Shown in pieces: positions 15,286-24,203 of a DNA stretch of 50,032 nucleotides. Position numbers and translations under genes: made by a program. The stretch's first letter is position 1, and each line of letters opens with the position of its first letter. The notes beneath the pieces were generated by a model, which was not told where the DNA came from, ran no database searches, and worked only from the letters and a program-made list of their open reading frames with translations. The stretch comes from Lachnospiraceae bacterium. Lineage in GTDB: Bacteria; Bacillota; Clostridia; Lachnospirales; Lachnospiraceae. The DNA lies in assembly GCA_017437065.1 (NCBI GenBank), contig JAFSBX010000107.1, forward strand, positions 1 to 50,032. Reading direction: 5' to 3'.

Positions 15286-16323
15286 ATGTCTGAAATTACA
15301 ATAAAGGATGTGGCGAAAAGATGCGGAGTAGGGGTAAGCACCGTATCAAGAGCAATTAATAATCATCCGGATATCAATCCTGCAACAAAGCAGATGATTA
15401 TGGATGTAATACAGGAGAGCGGGTATATTCCGAACAACAGTGCCAGAAATTTAAAACGTGCAGATGCAAAAAGTATAGCAGTGTTGATTAAAGGTATTGC
15501 TAACCCATTCTTTAGTAAGATGATAAAGATTATTGAGGAAGAAACTCAAAAGAAGCATTATTCTATGGAACTTCGACATGTAGAATCTTATGAAGATGAA
15601 GTGGATATTGCATTGGAGTTAGTGAAAGAAAAAAGATTGAGAGGTATTATTTTTCTTGGTGGGTACTTTTCACATTCCGAAGAAAAATTGGAAAAACTGG
15701 AAGTCCCCTTTGTTTTTGGAACAGTGGGGGCACCACCTGAAAACATAAGCAGAGCAAGTTATTCGGATGTGGCAGTTGATGACTTGAAAGAAAGTAAGAA
15801 AATGACAGAATATCTGATTCAGCTGGGGCATAAGGATATTGCTATTCTTGCTCCGGAACCAGGGGACTTAAGTATTGGTAAGTTGCGACTGGAAGGATAT
15901 TCTCAAGCATTAACAAAGCACGGAATTGGGATGAAAGAAGGACTGGTTCGTAAAATTGATGATGTTGCGGATACATATTCCATGGAAAATGGTTACCGTA
16001 TTACGAAGCAGCTGATTGAAAGTGGTGAACATTTTACAGCAATTTATGCCATCGCAGATAGTCTTGCCATTGGAGCAATGCGGGCGCTTAAGGATGCAGG
16101 CTTTCGTGTGCCGGAGGATATTTCAGTGGCAGGTTATGATGGAATTGAGCTTGGGGATTATGTTGTTCCAAGACTCACTACTTTAAGACAGCCTGTAGAA
16201 GAAATGGCAAAGGAAACCATAAAATTATTATTTCGTATTATCTCAGGGAAAGAGCGACATCAGCATATTGTATACGCGGGGGAACTGATTGAAAAAGAAT
16301 CGACAGCACGGTTGGAGAAGTAA
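15286..16323 (+). CDS. LacI-family transcriptional regulator of the glucan operon
   Basis: A 345-residue LacI/GalR repressor. Residues 4-50 form the DNA-binding domain (ITIKDVAKRCGVGVSTVSRA, hinge NNSARNLK), and residues from about 60 the periplasmic-binding-protein-like sensor ending in the usual RLTTLRQPVEEMAKE segment. The gene is last in the operon, 26 bases after malQ, and ends at a long terminator. The GGAAACGTTACC-type operator in front of the operon is its likely target, so it would autoregulate. Inducer probably maltose or a maltodextrin, inferred from neighbours. Confidence 0.92.
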   Translation: MSEITIKDVAKRCGVGVSTVSRAINNHPDINPATKQMIMDVIQESGYIPNNSARNLKRADAKSIAVLIKGIANPFFSKMIKIIEEETQKKHYSMELRHVESYEDEVDIALELVKEKRLRGIIFLGGYFSHSEEKLEKLEVPFVFGTVGAPPENISRASYSDVAVDDLKESKKMTEYLIQLGHKDIAILAPEPGDLSIGKLRLEGYSQALTKHGIGMKEGLVRKIDDVADTYSMENGYRITKQLIESGEHFTAIYAIADSLAIGAMRALKDAGFRVPEDISVAGYDGIELGDYVVPRLTTLRQPVEEMAKETIKLLFRIISGKERHQHIVYAGELIEKESTARLEK

Positions 16324-16328
16324 GAAGA

Positions 16329-16379
16329 AACAGGTGTAGCATTTCGTATTAAATATATACGAAATGTTGCACCTGTTTT
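16329..16379 (+). terminator. Strong intrinsic terminator ending the glucan operon
   Basis: A 21-position stem (AACAGGTG... from 16329, pairing with ...CACCTGTT to 16377) with two G-U pairs and a short A/T loop, followed by Ts. It could act in both directions, since the CYTH gene converges from the right. Confidence 0.9.
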
Positions 16380-16421
16380 GGATTGTAGCCTTTTTTACTC
16401 AAAGTGTAGGGAGGGAATGAC

Positions 16422-16889
16422 TTATAGTCCCTTGCTTAGGTTGGAGTTGTGATATTTGGGGTCAAAAGTCACGTCATCTAAAAAGATGTCCGGGGGAGTG
16501 AAGGCATCTGCCATTTCTTTGGTAGGGAACTCGATTTCTGCGATGATGAGTGGGGCGAGTTTTCCTTCAAAGATATCCAGTTCGATAGAAAGGTTGTCCT
16601 TGTTGTCCGGTTGGAAGTCTGTAAGGGGGAGGACGTAGCGTTTTTTAGTGATTACGATGCCGTCTGCCTTTTCTAGCAGGTGATAGTAGGATTCCTCATT
16701 TAAGGGCAGATTGTATTCTTCCCTTGCCATCATGCCGCTTCCTTTATAGGTGAGATAATAGGTGTCGTCTTCTTTACGGATACGGACGACAGGATTAGTG
16801 TTTAGATAAGCCTGTTCAATTAAGTGACAGGGATAGGAGTCTAAATTGGCGGGGAGTTCTTTTATTGTGTATTTGCGTTCAATTTCCAT
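16422..16889 (-). CDS. CYTH domain protein (triphosphate tunnel metalloenzyme)
   Basis: A 155-residue single-domain CYTH protein. The signature EIERKY is at residues 2-7. The alternating charged tunnel residues are visible as VRIRKEDD, YLTYKG, SIELDIFEG and IIAEIEFP. Family members hydrolyse inorganic triphosphate or thiamine triphosphate, and a few act as adenylate cyclases; in a bacterial stand-alone domain of this size triphosphatase is most likely. CAAGGAGG upstream of the ATG supports the start. It is transcribed with or after the SpoVAD gene (67-base gap), but no functional link is apparent. Confidence 0.85.
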   Translation of the reverse strand: MEIERKYTIKELPANLDSYPCHLIEQAYLNTNPVVRIRKEDDTYYLTYKGSGMMAREEYNLPLNEESYYHLLEKADGIVITKKRYVLPLTDFQPDNKDNLSIELDIFEGKLAPLIIAEIEFPTKEMADAFTPPDIFLDDVTFDPKYHNSNLSKGL

Positions 16890-16955
16890 GTGAAACCTCC
16901 TTGAAGTTCGAAAATGCTTTTAATAATTTATTATAGCATTTTCGAAAAAGTGTGT

Positions 16956-18011
16956 CTATGATACATGCTCCAGAACCACCCCATGTGCAATTCCCGGAAT
17001 ATTCTGTCCTTCATTAAAACTGGTTTTGGAAAGCAACGCACCTGTAGGAATAAAAAGTACTCGTTTCCAAATACCTTCTTCAATCTGTTTTAATACATAG
17101 GCTGACAGGACGGTAGCTGCACAGCCACAGCCGGAACCGCCTGCATGGGTATCCTGCTTTTGGGCATCGTAAATTTCAATACCACAGTCCATATGTTGTT
17201 CGGCAATATCAAAGCCCTGATCACGGAGAAGTTCTAAAAGTGCAGCTTGTCCTACCGTTCCCAAATCTCCGGTAATAATTTTGTCATAATCTTTAGGGCT
17301 TCTGTCAAAATCCATAAAATTCTGATAAATAACATTGCTGGCAGCCGGTGCCATACATGCGCCCATGTTCATGGAATCTTTCAATCCGTAATCCTGGATG
17401 ACGCCGGTGGTAATTCCTGTAATGCGGGCACGGACTTTTTCATTTTTCTCACGGCTGTTTGTTAAAACAAAGGCACCACTGCCGGTTACAGTCCATGTGG
17501 CAGAAAGGGGACGTTGGTTTCCGTATTCCAATGGGAAACGAAATTCTTTTTCCGCACTGGCAAAATGGCTGGAGGTAACGCAGACTACTTTGTCTGCAAA
17601 GCCTCCACAGATTGCCATAGAACCAAGGCTTAAGGATTCGCCGCAGGTAGAACAGGCGCCAAATAATCCGAAATAAGGAATTTCATAATTGAGAATACCG
17701 TAAGAGGATGCAATGGACTGACCCAGTAAGTCTCCGGCAAAAATATAGCGCATGTCGGAAGGTTTTAATTTTGCTTTTCCGAGTGCCATATAGACGGCAT
17801 CTTTTTGTAGGGTGCTTTCTGCAGCTTCCCAGTTGGGGCAGCCAAACATATCGTCAGAACCGACCATGTCAAAAAGGTCGGCTAATGGGCCTTGTCCTTC
17901 TTTTGTGCCTACGATGGAGGCACTTTCTTTTATAAAAATGTCTGTTTCATATTGTAGACTTTGTTTTCCTTTTTGGATTGTGTGTAAAGTGGTTGTTGGT
18001 TTTTGAATCAT
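16956..18011 (-). CDS. spoVAD: Stage V sporulation protein AD (SpoVAD), stand-alone
   Basis: A 351-residue SpoVAD homologue. SpoVAD has a thiolase-like fold, binds dipicolinic acid and works with the SpoVA channel that loads it into the forming spore. Conserved stretches are ESASIVGTKEGQGPL, FAGDLLGQ, FGLFGACSTCGESL, TSSHFASAEKEFRFP, ATWTVTGSGAFVL and the Gly/Cys-rich GGSGCGCAA near residue 290. Length is slightly above the usual ~338. AAAGGA precedes the ATG at 18011. In most spore formers it sits between spoVAC and spoVAE; here neither neighbour is present, the gene being flanked by a CYTH gene and a divergent glutamate-cysteine ligase. It may be a relocated copy or a second paralogue. Confidence 0.9.
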   Translation of the reverse strand: MIQKPTTTLHTIQKGKQSLQYETDIFIKESASIVGTKEGQGPLADLFDMVGSDDMFGCPNWEAAESTLQKDAVYMALGKAKLKPSDMRYIFAGDLLGQSIASSYGILNYEIPYFGLFGACSTCGESLSLGSMAICGGFADKVVCVTSSHFASAEKEFRFPLEYGNQRPLSATWTVTGSGAFVLTNSREKNEKVRARITGITTGVIQDYGLKDSMNMGACMAPAASNVIYQNFMDFDRSPKDYDKIITGDLGTVGQAALLELLRDQGFDIAEQHMDCGIEIYDAQKQDTHAGGSGCGCAATVLSAYVLKQIEEGIWKRVLFIPTGALLSKTSFNEGQNIPGIAHGVVLEHVS

Positions 18012-18235
18012 GTTTTTTCCTTTCTTTATTTTTGAGGAGAATGTAATTTTGTATATTTTTTTTGATTAAGGTGTCAGGGAGTGATGGACGCTTGTGGTGG
18101 TGATATTATATGAGATTAGTATGAAAATAAATTTAATAATTATACAAATTTTTTCTGTGGAAATAAAATACCTATCAATTAAATTGGATATGCTATATTA
18201 TATAAGAAGAGTGAAATACAGGTATGGTGATTTAG

Positions 18236-19447
18236 ATGAATAATATTAAAAAAATTGCAGATTACTTCCGGGCAGGAGAAAAAAAGGAATGTATCAATGT
18301 TGGCGTGGAAATAGAACACTTTATTATTGGAAAAGACGGTAATTCCATGGGCTATGAGCAAGTTGTGGAAATATTGGAAAAACTAAAGGAAGAAAGAGAT
18401 GTTCTGTATATGGAAGACGGAAATCTGCTCGGATTTTACAATTCGGATTATTCCATTACTTTGGAGCCTGCTTCCCAGATGGAAATCAGTATTGCTCCGA
18501 AGGAGAGTATTTCAGAAATAGAGAAGGTGTATAGAAATTTCAGAGAAAAAGCGGATAAGATACTGGAAAAAGAAGGATTTCATTTTGTAAATTCAGGGTA
18601 TCATCCTTATAAAAGAGCGGAGGAGCTTGAATTAATTCCGAAGCGAAGATACGAATATATGAATCAATATTTTAAAAATACCGGAAAATTAGGGAAAAAT
18701 ATGATGCGTGCCACAGCATCTACGCAGGTGTCGATTGACTATGAGAATGAAAAGGACTGTGTGGAAAAGTATAGGCTTGCGTGTGTGCTTTCGCCCGTTC
18801 TTGCATTGATGAACGCGAATAGTCCTGTATTTGAAGGAAAAAAAGCCGAAATGGAAATGGTGCGTACGGCAGTCTGGATGAATACAGACAGAGCGAGGTG
18901 TGGTATTTTTCCGGGAACTTTTTCAGAGGATTTTGGTTATAAAAAATATGCAGAATATTTGTATGGAAATCCACCGATTCTGGTTATGGATGAAGAGGGA
19001 AATGCTGTTTGTACGGGAAATAAGACATTAAGTGAAATTTATGAAGGCAGGGAAATGACAAGGAAAGAGGTAGAACATGCGATTTCCATGTTTTTTCCGG
19101 ATGTCAGATTGAAAAATTATATTGAAATACGAATGGCAGACAGTATGGAGACGGAAGATGTCATGGCTTATACTGCGATGATTAAGGCGATATTTTATCA
19201 AAAAGAGATTAGGGAAGAATTGGTTGCTTATTTTGGACAGGTCACGGAAGAACAGATTGAGCAGGCCAAATATTCTCTTACAAGGAATGGATATGGAGGA
19301 GAAGTTTACGGCAAACCGATTACGGAAGTTGTGAAAAAACTGACAGAGCTCCTTAAGGAATTGGGGAATGATGAAATAAAGCATTATATTGACTATGAGA
19401 GAATATTTGAAAAAATGATGCTGCAAGGAGGCAAAAATGGAAGATAA
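18236..19447 (+). CDS. Glutamate-cysteine ligase (GCS2-like)
   Basis: A 403-residue ATP-dependent carboxylate-amine ligase of the glutamate-cysteine ligase family, plant/alphaproteobacterial (GCS2) type, forming gamma-glutamylcysteine or a similar gamma-glutamyl amide. The start of the catalytic fold, VGVEIEHFIIG (residues 22-32), and the MRATASTQVSIDY, RTAVWMNTDRAR, and EIRMADSME segments match the family. The ATG at 18236 has GGTGA shortly upstream. Its last four codons overlap the next gene, an ATP-grasp ligase with a strong AAGGAGG inside this gene, so the two are almost certainly co-translated. No glutathione synthetase (gshB) or GshF fusion is present. Substrates other than cysteine are possible. 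Confidence 0.85.
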   Translation: MNNIKKIADYFRAGEKKECINVGVEIEHFIIGKDGNSMGYEQVVEILEKLKEERDVLYMEDGNLLGFYNSDYSITLEPASQMEISIAPKESISEIEKVYRNFREKADKILEKEGFHFVNSGYHPYKRAEELELIPKRRYEYMNQYFKNTGKLGKNMMRATASTQVSIDYENEKDCVEKYRLACVLSPVLALMNANSPVFEGKKAEMEMVRTAVWMNTDRARCGIFPGTFSEDFGYKKYAEYLYGNPPILVMDEEGNAVCTGNKTLSEIYEGREMTRKEVEHAISMFFPDVRLKNYIEIRMADSMETEDVMAYTAMIKAIFYQKEIREELVAYFGQVTEEQIEQAKYSLTRNGYGGEVYGKPITEVVKKLTELLKELGNDEIKHYIDYERIFEKMMLQGGKNGR

Positions 19448-20810
19448 AAGAGAAAAAAGCTTAGCGAAAATAAATGCAGAATATCAGAGTCTGATAAAAG
19501 AAGACAGAGAGGCAGATTACCTGTCTGCCCAGGAAACTTTTCAGTATATACAAAATTCTACCGCAAAATATCACGGAAGATGTGTCAGAACCTTATATAT
19601 TCCCAAAATCTTCCGGGAAGCAGACATTAAGATATTTGAAAAAGCAGTGACGGATTTGTATGGAATTTTCGATAAAGTCATGAAAGCTTATGCAGAGGAT
19701 GCAGAGTACCGTAAGCTGTTTGGATTTGATAAGACACTGGAAGAACTGATTTTACGGGAAAAAACATATGCAAGTAACATTCCGATTGCCAGAATTGATA
19801 TATTCTACAATGAAGAAAACGGCGATTTTAAATTTTGCGAATTTAATACGGACGGCAGCAGTGCCATGAATGAAGACAGGGAACTAAACAATGCAATCCG
19901 CCTGACAAAAGCGTATCAGGAATTTGCCGCAAAATATGAAATTCACACCTTTGAACTGTTTGATACATGGGTGGATGAATTTTTGTGCATTTATGCGGAT
20001 TTTGCAAAAAATACAGGACATATCGGAGCGGGAGAAAACGGAAATCCGCAGGTTGTCATTACAGATTTCATGGAAAATGCCACAGAGCAGGAATTTAAAA
20101 TTTTTAAAGAACGTTTTGAAAGACAAGGGATTCGAGCAGAACTTTGTGAAATCCGTGACCTGCAATATAAAGACGGAAAGCTGTATACAAAGGAAGGAAT
20201 GGCAGTGGACGCCATTTACAGACGTGCCGTAACCAGTGATATTATGAAGCATTACGACGAAGTGACGGATTTTCTGCAGGCGGTGAAGGACAATGCGGTA
20301 TGTCTGATTGGAGAATTCAGGACGCAGATTGCCCACAATAAAATTTTATTTAAAATACTGCACGATGAAAAAACAAAGGCTTTATTAACGGAAGAAGAGC
20401 AGGAATATGTGAGAAAGCACATACCCGTTACCGTAAACTTGGAACATGGGAAATTTGACTATGAGGAAGTAATTAAAAATAAAAACAACTGGATTATCAA
20501 GCCGGAAGATTCTTACGGTTCCCAAAGAGTTTTTGCGGGGGTGGAATATGAAGCAGAGGAATGGAAAGAAAAGGTGGATGAAGCAATCGGGAAAGACTAC
20601 CTTTTACAGGAATTCTGTCTGCCTTATGAAACAAAAAATTTGGATTTAATGCAGAAAAAAGATGCAGAATACCGTAATTACAGCAATCTTACGGGAATGT
20701 TTGTTTATAATGGAAAATTTAGGGGAATTTACTCCAGAATATCTCAAAGTGAGATTATTTCTACCCAGTATAGTGAGATGGCGTTGGCGACCATTTGGAT
20801 AAAGGATTAA
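19437..20810 (+). CDS. Glutathionylspermidine-synthase-like ATP-grasp ligase
   Basis: A 457-residue protein of the glutathionylspermidine synthase pre-ATP-grasp family. Family motifs include RIDIFYNEENGDFKFCEFN, NTDGSSAMNEDREL (about residues 138-151), the ATP-grasp lysine region NNWIIKPEDSYGSQRVFAG, LLQEFCLP and the terminal GMFVYNGKFRGIYSRISQ. It lacks the amidase domain of E. coli Gss. Known members form a peptide bond between a peptide carboxylate and an amine such as spermidine, but stand-alone homologues have diverse or unknown substrates. It overlaps the glutamate-cysteine ligase by 11 bases, with AAGGAGG at 19425-19431, so the substrate is probably the gamma-glutamyl product of that enzyme. 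The amine acceptor and final product are unknown. Confidence 0.82.
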   Translation: MEDKREKSLAKINAEYQSLIKEDREADYLSAQETFQYIQNSTAKYHGRCVRTLYIPKIFREADIKIFEKAVTDLYGIFDKVMKAYAEDAEYRKLFGFDKTLEELILREKTYASNIPIARIDIFYNEENGDFKFCEFNTDGSSAMNEDRELNNAIRLTKAYQEFAAKYEIHTFELFDTWVDEFLCIYADFAKNTGHIGAGENGNPQVVITDFMENATEQEFKIFKERFERQGIRAELCEIRDLQYKDGKLYTKEGMAVDAIYRRAVTSDIMKHYDEVTDFLQAVKDNAVCLIGEFRTQIAHNKILFKILHDEKTKALLTEEEQEYVRKHIPVTVNLEHGKFDYEEVIKNKNNWIIKPEDSYGSQRVFAGVEYEAEEWKEKVDEAIGKDYLLQEFCLPYETKNLDLMQKKDAEYRNYSNLTGMFVYNGKFRGIYSRISQSEIISTQYSEMALATIWIKD

Positions 20811-20946
20811 AAGATTTTTCGTGTATTGTATGGAAAAGAATGTTATACTATAAAAGGTGCGAAAAAAAGCTATAAGACAAAGAAGTTAACATTTGTACAA
20901 TGAAAAGTACAAAGAAAAGTGAAAAATAAAATTGGAGAGGAAAAAT

Positions 20947-21501
20947 ATGAGCGAAGTTTGTATGTTTTTTGGAACAGGATATGAAGAAGTGGAGGCACTG
21001 GCAGCAGTAGATATCATGCGTCGTGCGGGAATTGAAGTAGATATGGTTTCTATTACGGGAGAAAAATATGTGACAAGTTCACACAAAGTAACAATAGAAA
21101 TGGACTGCCTGTTGGAAGATGTGGATTTTGAGAAGGTTAAGATGATTGTACTGCCGGGCGGGATGCCGGGAACAACGAATTTGGAAGCTTGTTCACCGCT
21201 TATGGAGCAGGTGGAAAAATTTTATGAGCAGAAAAAGCTGCTTGCAGCAATTTGTGCAGCACCGAGTATTTTAGGACACAGAGGCATGTTAAAGGGAAGA
21301 AAAGCCTGCTGTTATCCTTCTTTCGAAAGCCATTTGGAGGGAGCTGAGGTTACAGAAAATCCCTGTGAAGTATCAGATCACATCATTACTTCAAGAGGAA
21401 TGGGATGTGCAGTGGATTTCGGTCTTGCCATTGTAGAAAAGTTGAAAGGTACGGAGGAAGCAGAAAGAATAGCAGAGAGCATTATTTATAATGCAAAATA
21501 A
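20947..21501 (+). CDS. DJ-1/PfpI family protein
   Basis: A 184-residue single-domain DJ-1/YajL-type protein. The reactive cysteine is in LLAAICAAPSILG (Cys about 103) on the nucleophile elbow and its partner Glu is in GYEEVEAL (about residue 14), as in thiamine-biosynthesis ThiJ/YajL relatives. Functions described for the family include glyoxalase III-like and chaperone or oxidative-stress roles; the specific one is not readable. The ATG at 20947 with GGAGAGG at 20934-20940 is preferred to a TTG at 20932. It follows the ligase pair by 136 bases with its own leader, so it may be separately transcribed although a thiol-stress connection is attractive. Confidence 0.88.
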   Translation: MSEVCMFFGTGYEEVEALAAVDIMRRAGIEVDMVSITGEKYVTSSHKVTIEMDCLLEDVDFEKVKMIVLPGGMPGTTNLEACSPLMEQVEKFYEQKKLLAAICAAPSILGHRGMLKGRKACCYPSFESHLEGAEVTENPCEVSDHIITSRGMGCAVDFGLAIVEKLKGTEEAERIAESIIYNAK

Positions 21502-21584
21502 TGCGAACAAATAGTATTATCAAAGACAACATTATACTTATAATAATGACATTAAAAAGATTTTTTGGACGGTAAAGGATAAAA

Positions 21585-21624
21585 TTTTACATAGATTTTA
21601 CATAGAATGCCTTTATATTTTACA
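21585..21624 (+). promoter_or_regulatory. Pho-box-like direct repeats
   Basis: TTTTACATAGA occurs twice in direct succession (21585-21595 and 21596-21606), and TTTTACA recurs at 21618, so the hits start at offsets 0, 11 and 33. PhoP of Firmicutes binds TTAACA-like hexamers repeated every 11 bases, and this array precedes a phosphate transporter followed by a PhoB/PhoR-type pair. Confidence 0.7.
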
Positions 21625-21638
21625 AACATGTTGTAAAA
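21618..21638. repeat. Perfect inverted repeat at the end of the Pho-box array
   Basis: TTTTACAA (21618-21625), ACATG, TTGTAAAA (21631-21638): perfect 8-base arms. It shares its left arm with the third TTTTACA repeat and could be a second operator near the promoter of the transporter. Confidence 0.55.
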
Positions 21639-21709
21639 TGTTAAAGGAACGTGAAATAGTAAAGTTTAAAATACACAAATCATTTTGAAATGAAATGGAG
21701 AGAAAAACG

Positions 21710-23467
21710 ATGGACATATTCAGTATTTTGACAATGATTGGCGGACTTGCGTTGTTCTTATATGGAATGCATGTCATGGGTGAAGGGTTATCCAAAGCTT
21801 CCAGCGGCAGAATGGAACGAATTTTGGAAACACTGACTTCCAATCCGTTAAAAGCAGTATTGTTAGGTGCGGCTGTAACAGCAGTAATTCAATCATCTTC
21901 CGCTACAACGGTTATGGTAGTAGGTTTTGTTAACTCCGGAATTATGAAGCTGTCACAGGCAATCGGTATTATTATGGGTGCCAATATCGGTACTACCGTT
22001 ACGTCATGGCTGTTAAGTCTTGCAGGTTTGGAAGGAAGCAGTTTCTTTATTCGGTTATTAAAACCGACCTCTTTTTCACCGATACTTGCAATTATTGGTA
22101 TCGCATTAATTATGTTTGCGAAGAATGAAAAGAAAAAAGATATAGGAACTGTATTGATTGGTTTTGCTGTTTTAATGTTTGGTATGGATACAATGAGTGG
22201 TGCCGTAAAACCACTGGCTGACGTACCGGAATTTACACAGATTTTAACAATGTTTTCCAATCCGATTCTTGGTATGCTTGCAGGAGCAATTTTGACGGCT
22301 GTAATTCAGAGTTCTTCCGCATCTGTCGGTATTTTGCAGGCATTATGTGTAACCGGATCTGTGACATTTTCCTCAGCGTTACCAATTATTATGGGACAAA
22401 ATATAGGTACATGTATAACTGCATTGATTTCTTCTGTTGGAGCAAATAAAAATGCAAAGCGTGCGGCAACGGTACATTTATACTTTAATATAATCGGAAC
22501 AATCGTGTTTATGGTGGTTGCTTATACCGTAAACGGTATTTTTAAACTTCCTTTCTGGGAACAGGCAACAACGCCGGCGGATATTGCCATTGTACACAGT
22601 ATATTTAACGTTTCGGCAACATTTGTATTATTGCCATTTTCTAAAGTATTGGAAAAACTTGCGTATCTTACCATTCGCGATACAGAACAGCAGGTGGAAG
22701 ATACATCGGTACACAAATTGGATGTTCGTTTCCTTGATTCACCGGGTCTTGCTACAAGCCAGTGTAAAGAAGTTACGGATGAAATGGCACATGCAGCGAA
22801 AAAGGCACTTTTTTATGCACTTGACTTGATTGAAAAGTATGATGAAGACAAAGCAAAAAAGATAGAAGAACTGGAAACGATTGTGGACGAATACGAGGAC
22901 GAGCTTGGAAGTTACATGGTAAAACTGAGTGGTAAGAGTCTTTCTGAAAAAGACAACCAGACAGTATCACTTATGCTTCATAATATTGGAGATTTTGAAC
23001 GTATTTCTGACCACGCATTGAATATTAAAAATGCCTGTCAGGAAATGTATGAAAAGCAATTATCCTTCTCAGATAAGGCAAAAGAGGAGCTTGCAGTATT
23101 CTCTAAAGCAGTTCGAGACATTATGGATGCATCCGTAAAATCATTTGAAGATAATGACAGTGATATTGCAATACATGTAGAGCCGTTAGAGGAAGTTATT
23201 GACAGTCTCAATACAGAAGTGAAAAAACGTCATATTAAGCGTCTGAAAAAAGGCAAATGTACAATTGAGTTAGGATTTATTCTTTCTGATATTACAACCA
23301 GTTTTGAGCGTATTTCCGATCATTGCTCTAACATTGCTGTCAGCGTATTGCAGATTAAAGATGACAGTTTTGAAACCCATGGATATTTGAATACGTTGAA
23401 GGCAAAAGATAATATAGCATTTAATGTGGAATATGAAATGGTAAAAGCAAAATATGAACTGCCTTAA
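21710..23467 (+). CDS. Na+/phosphate cotransporter family protein with PhoU-like tail
   Basis: A 585-residue Na/Pi cotransporter II (NptA/YjbB type). The N-terminal ~310 residues are hydrophobic with the two inverted QSSSA repeats that form the transport core: AVIQSSSATTVMVVGF near residue 65 and AVIQSSSASVGILQAL near residue 200. The C-terminal ~240 residues are a PhoU-like helical domain (LMLHNIGDFERISDHALN and FERISDHCSNIAV), thought to adjust transport to phosphate status. GGAGAG before the ATG at 21710 decides the start against an in-frame ATG five codons earlier. The Pho-box-like repeat array upstream and the PhoB/PhoR-type genes right after (53 bases) support phosphate uptake under starvation. 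Confidence 0.92.
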   Translation: MDIFSILTMIGGLALFLYGMHVMGEGLSKASSGRMERILETLTSNPLKAVLLGAAVTAVIQSSSATTVMVVGFVNSGIMKLSQAIGIIMGANIGTTVTSWLLSLAGLEGSSFFIRLLKPTSFSPILAIIGIALIMFAKNEKKKDIGTVLIGFAVLMFGMDTMSGAVKPLADVPEFTQILTMFSNPILGMLAGAILTAVIQSSSASVGILQALCVTGSVTFSSALPIIMGQNIGTCITALISSVGANKNAKRAATVHLYFNIIGTIVFMVVAYTVNGIFKLPFWEQATTPADIAIVHSIFNVSATFVLLPFSKVLEKLAYLTIRDTEQQVEDTSVHKLDVRFLDSPGLATSQCKEVTDEMAHAAKKALFYALDLIEKYDEDKAKKIEELETIVDEYEDELGSYMVKLSGKSLSEKDNQTVSLMLHNIGDFERISDHALNIKNACQEMYEKQLSFSDKAKEELAVFSKAVRDIMDASVKSFEDNDSDIAIHVEPLEEVIDSLNTEVKKRHIKRLKKGKCTIELGFILSDITTSFERISDHCSNIAVSVLQIKDDSFETHGYLNTLKAKDNIAFNVEYEMVKAKYELP

Positions 23468-23520
23468 TAAGGAGTAAATATTATAAATTATAGACAAAAT
23501 GGCATTAGGGAGGAGACAAA

Positions 23521-24192
23521 ATGGCACTGATTTATATAGTGGAAGATGACAAAAATATTAGTGAGATAGAAAGTTTTGCATTGAAAAACAGTGGTTATGA
23601 CGTAGAAGCCTTTCCTGATGCCGGAAGTTTTAGGGAAAAACTGGCAGAAAAACAGCCGGATCTGGTACTTTTGGATATTATGCTTCCTGATGAAGATGGT
23701 CTTACCATTCTGACAAAGTTAAGGAAAAATAAAGAAACTTCCAAACTGCCTATTATTATGGTAACAGCCAAAACTGCGGAAATTGACAAAGTGAAAGGGT
23801 TAGATATGGGTGCGGATGATTATTTGACAAAGCCCTTTGGTGTCATGGAGCTGATTTCCAGAGTAAAAGCACTTCTTAGAAGGACAGAAACGGCAGAGGC
23901 AGAAAAGGTACTTCAGATTGGACCGATTGTTTTAGATGTGGAAAAGCATTCTGTTTCTGTAGACGGTGACAATTGTGACCTGACTTATAAAGAATATGAG
24001 CTTTTAAAATTACTTCTGTTGCATGCCGGCATGGTTACAAAAAGAGATACCATTTTGGAGAGAGTCTGGGGAACGGATTATGAAGGAGAATCAAGAACCT
24101 TAGACATGCATATAAAAACTCTTCGTCAAAAGCTGGGTACAGCAGGAAGCAGAATTAAAACAGTCAGAAATGTAGGATATTTATTAGAATAG
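23521..24192 (+). CDS. PhoB/PhoP-type OmpR-family response regulator
   Basis: A 223-residue response regulator: receiver domain (residues 2-120) with acidic pair EDD at 8-10, phospho-acceptor Asp52 (LLDIMLPDEDG) and Lys104 (TKPFG), then a winged-helix OmpR-type DNA-binding domain (about 128-222; LTYKEYELLKLLL, SRTLDMHIKTLRQKLG). GGGAGGAG precedes the ATG. It forms an operon with the kinase 11 bases downstream and probably with the Na/Pi cotransporter upstream. The neighbourhood and the Pho-box-like repeats indicate phosphate control. Confidence 0.92.
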   Translation: MALIYIVEDDKNISEIESFALKNSGYDVEAFPDAGSFREKLAEKQPDLVLLDIMLPDEDGLTILTKLRKNKETSKLPIIMVTAKTAEIDKVKGLDMGADDYLTKPFGVMELISRVKALLRRTETAEAEKVLQIGPIVLDVEKHSVSVDGDNCDLTYKEYELLKLLLLHAGMVTKRDTILERVWGTDYEGESRTLDMHIKTLRQKLGTAGSRIKTVRNVGYLLE

Positions 24193-24203
24193 GAAACAGA
24201 AAA

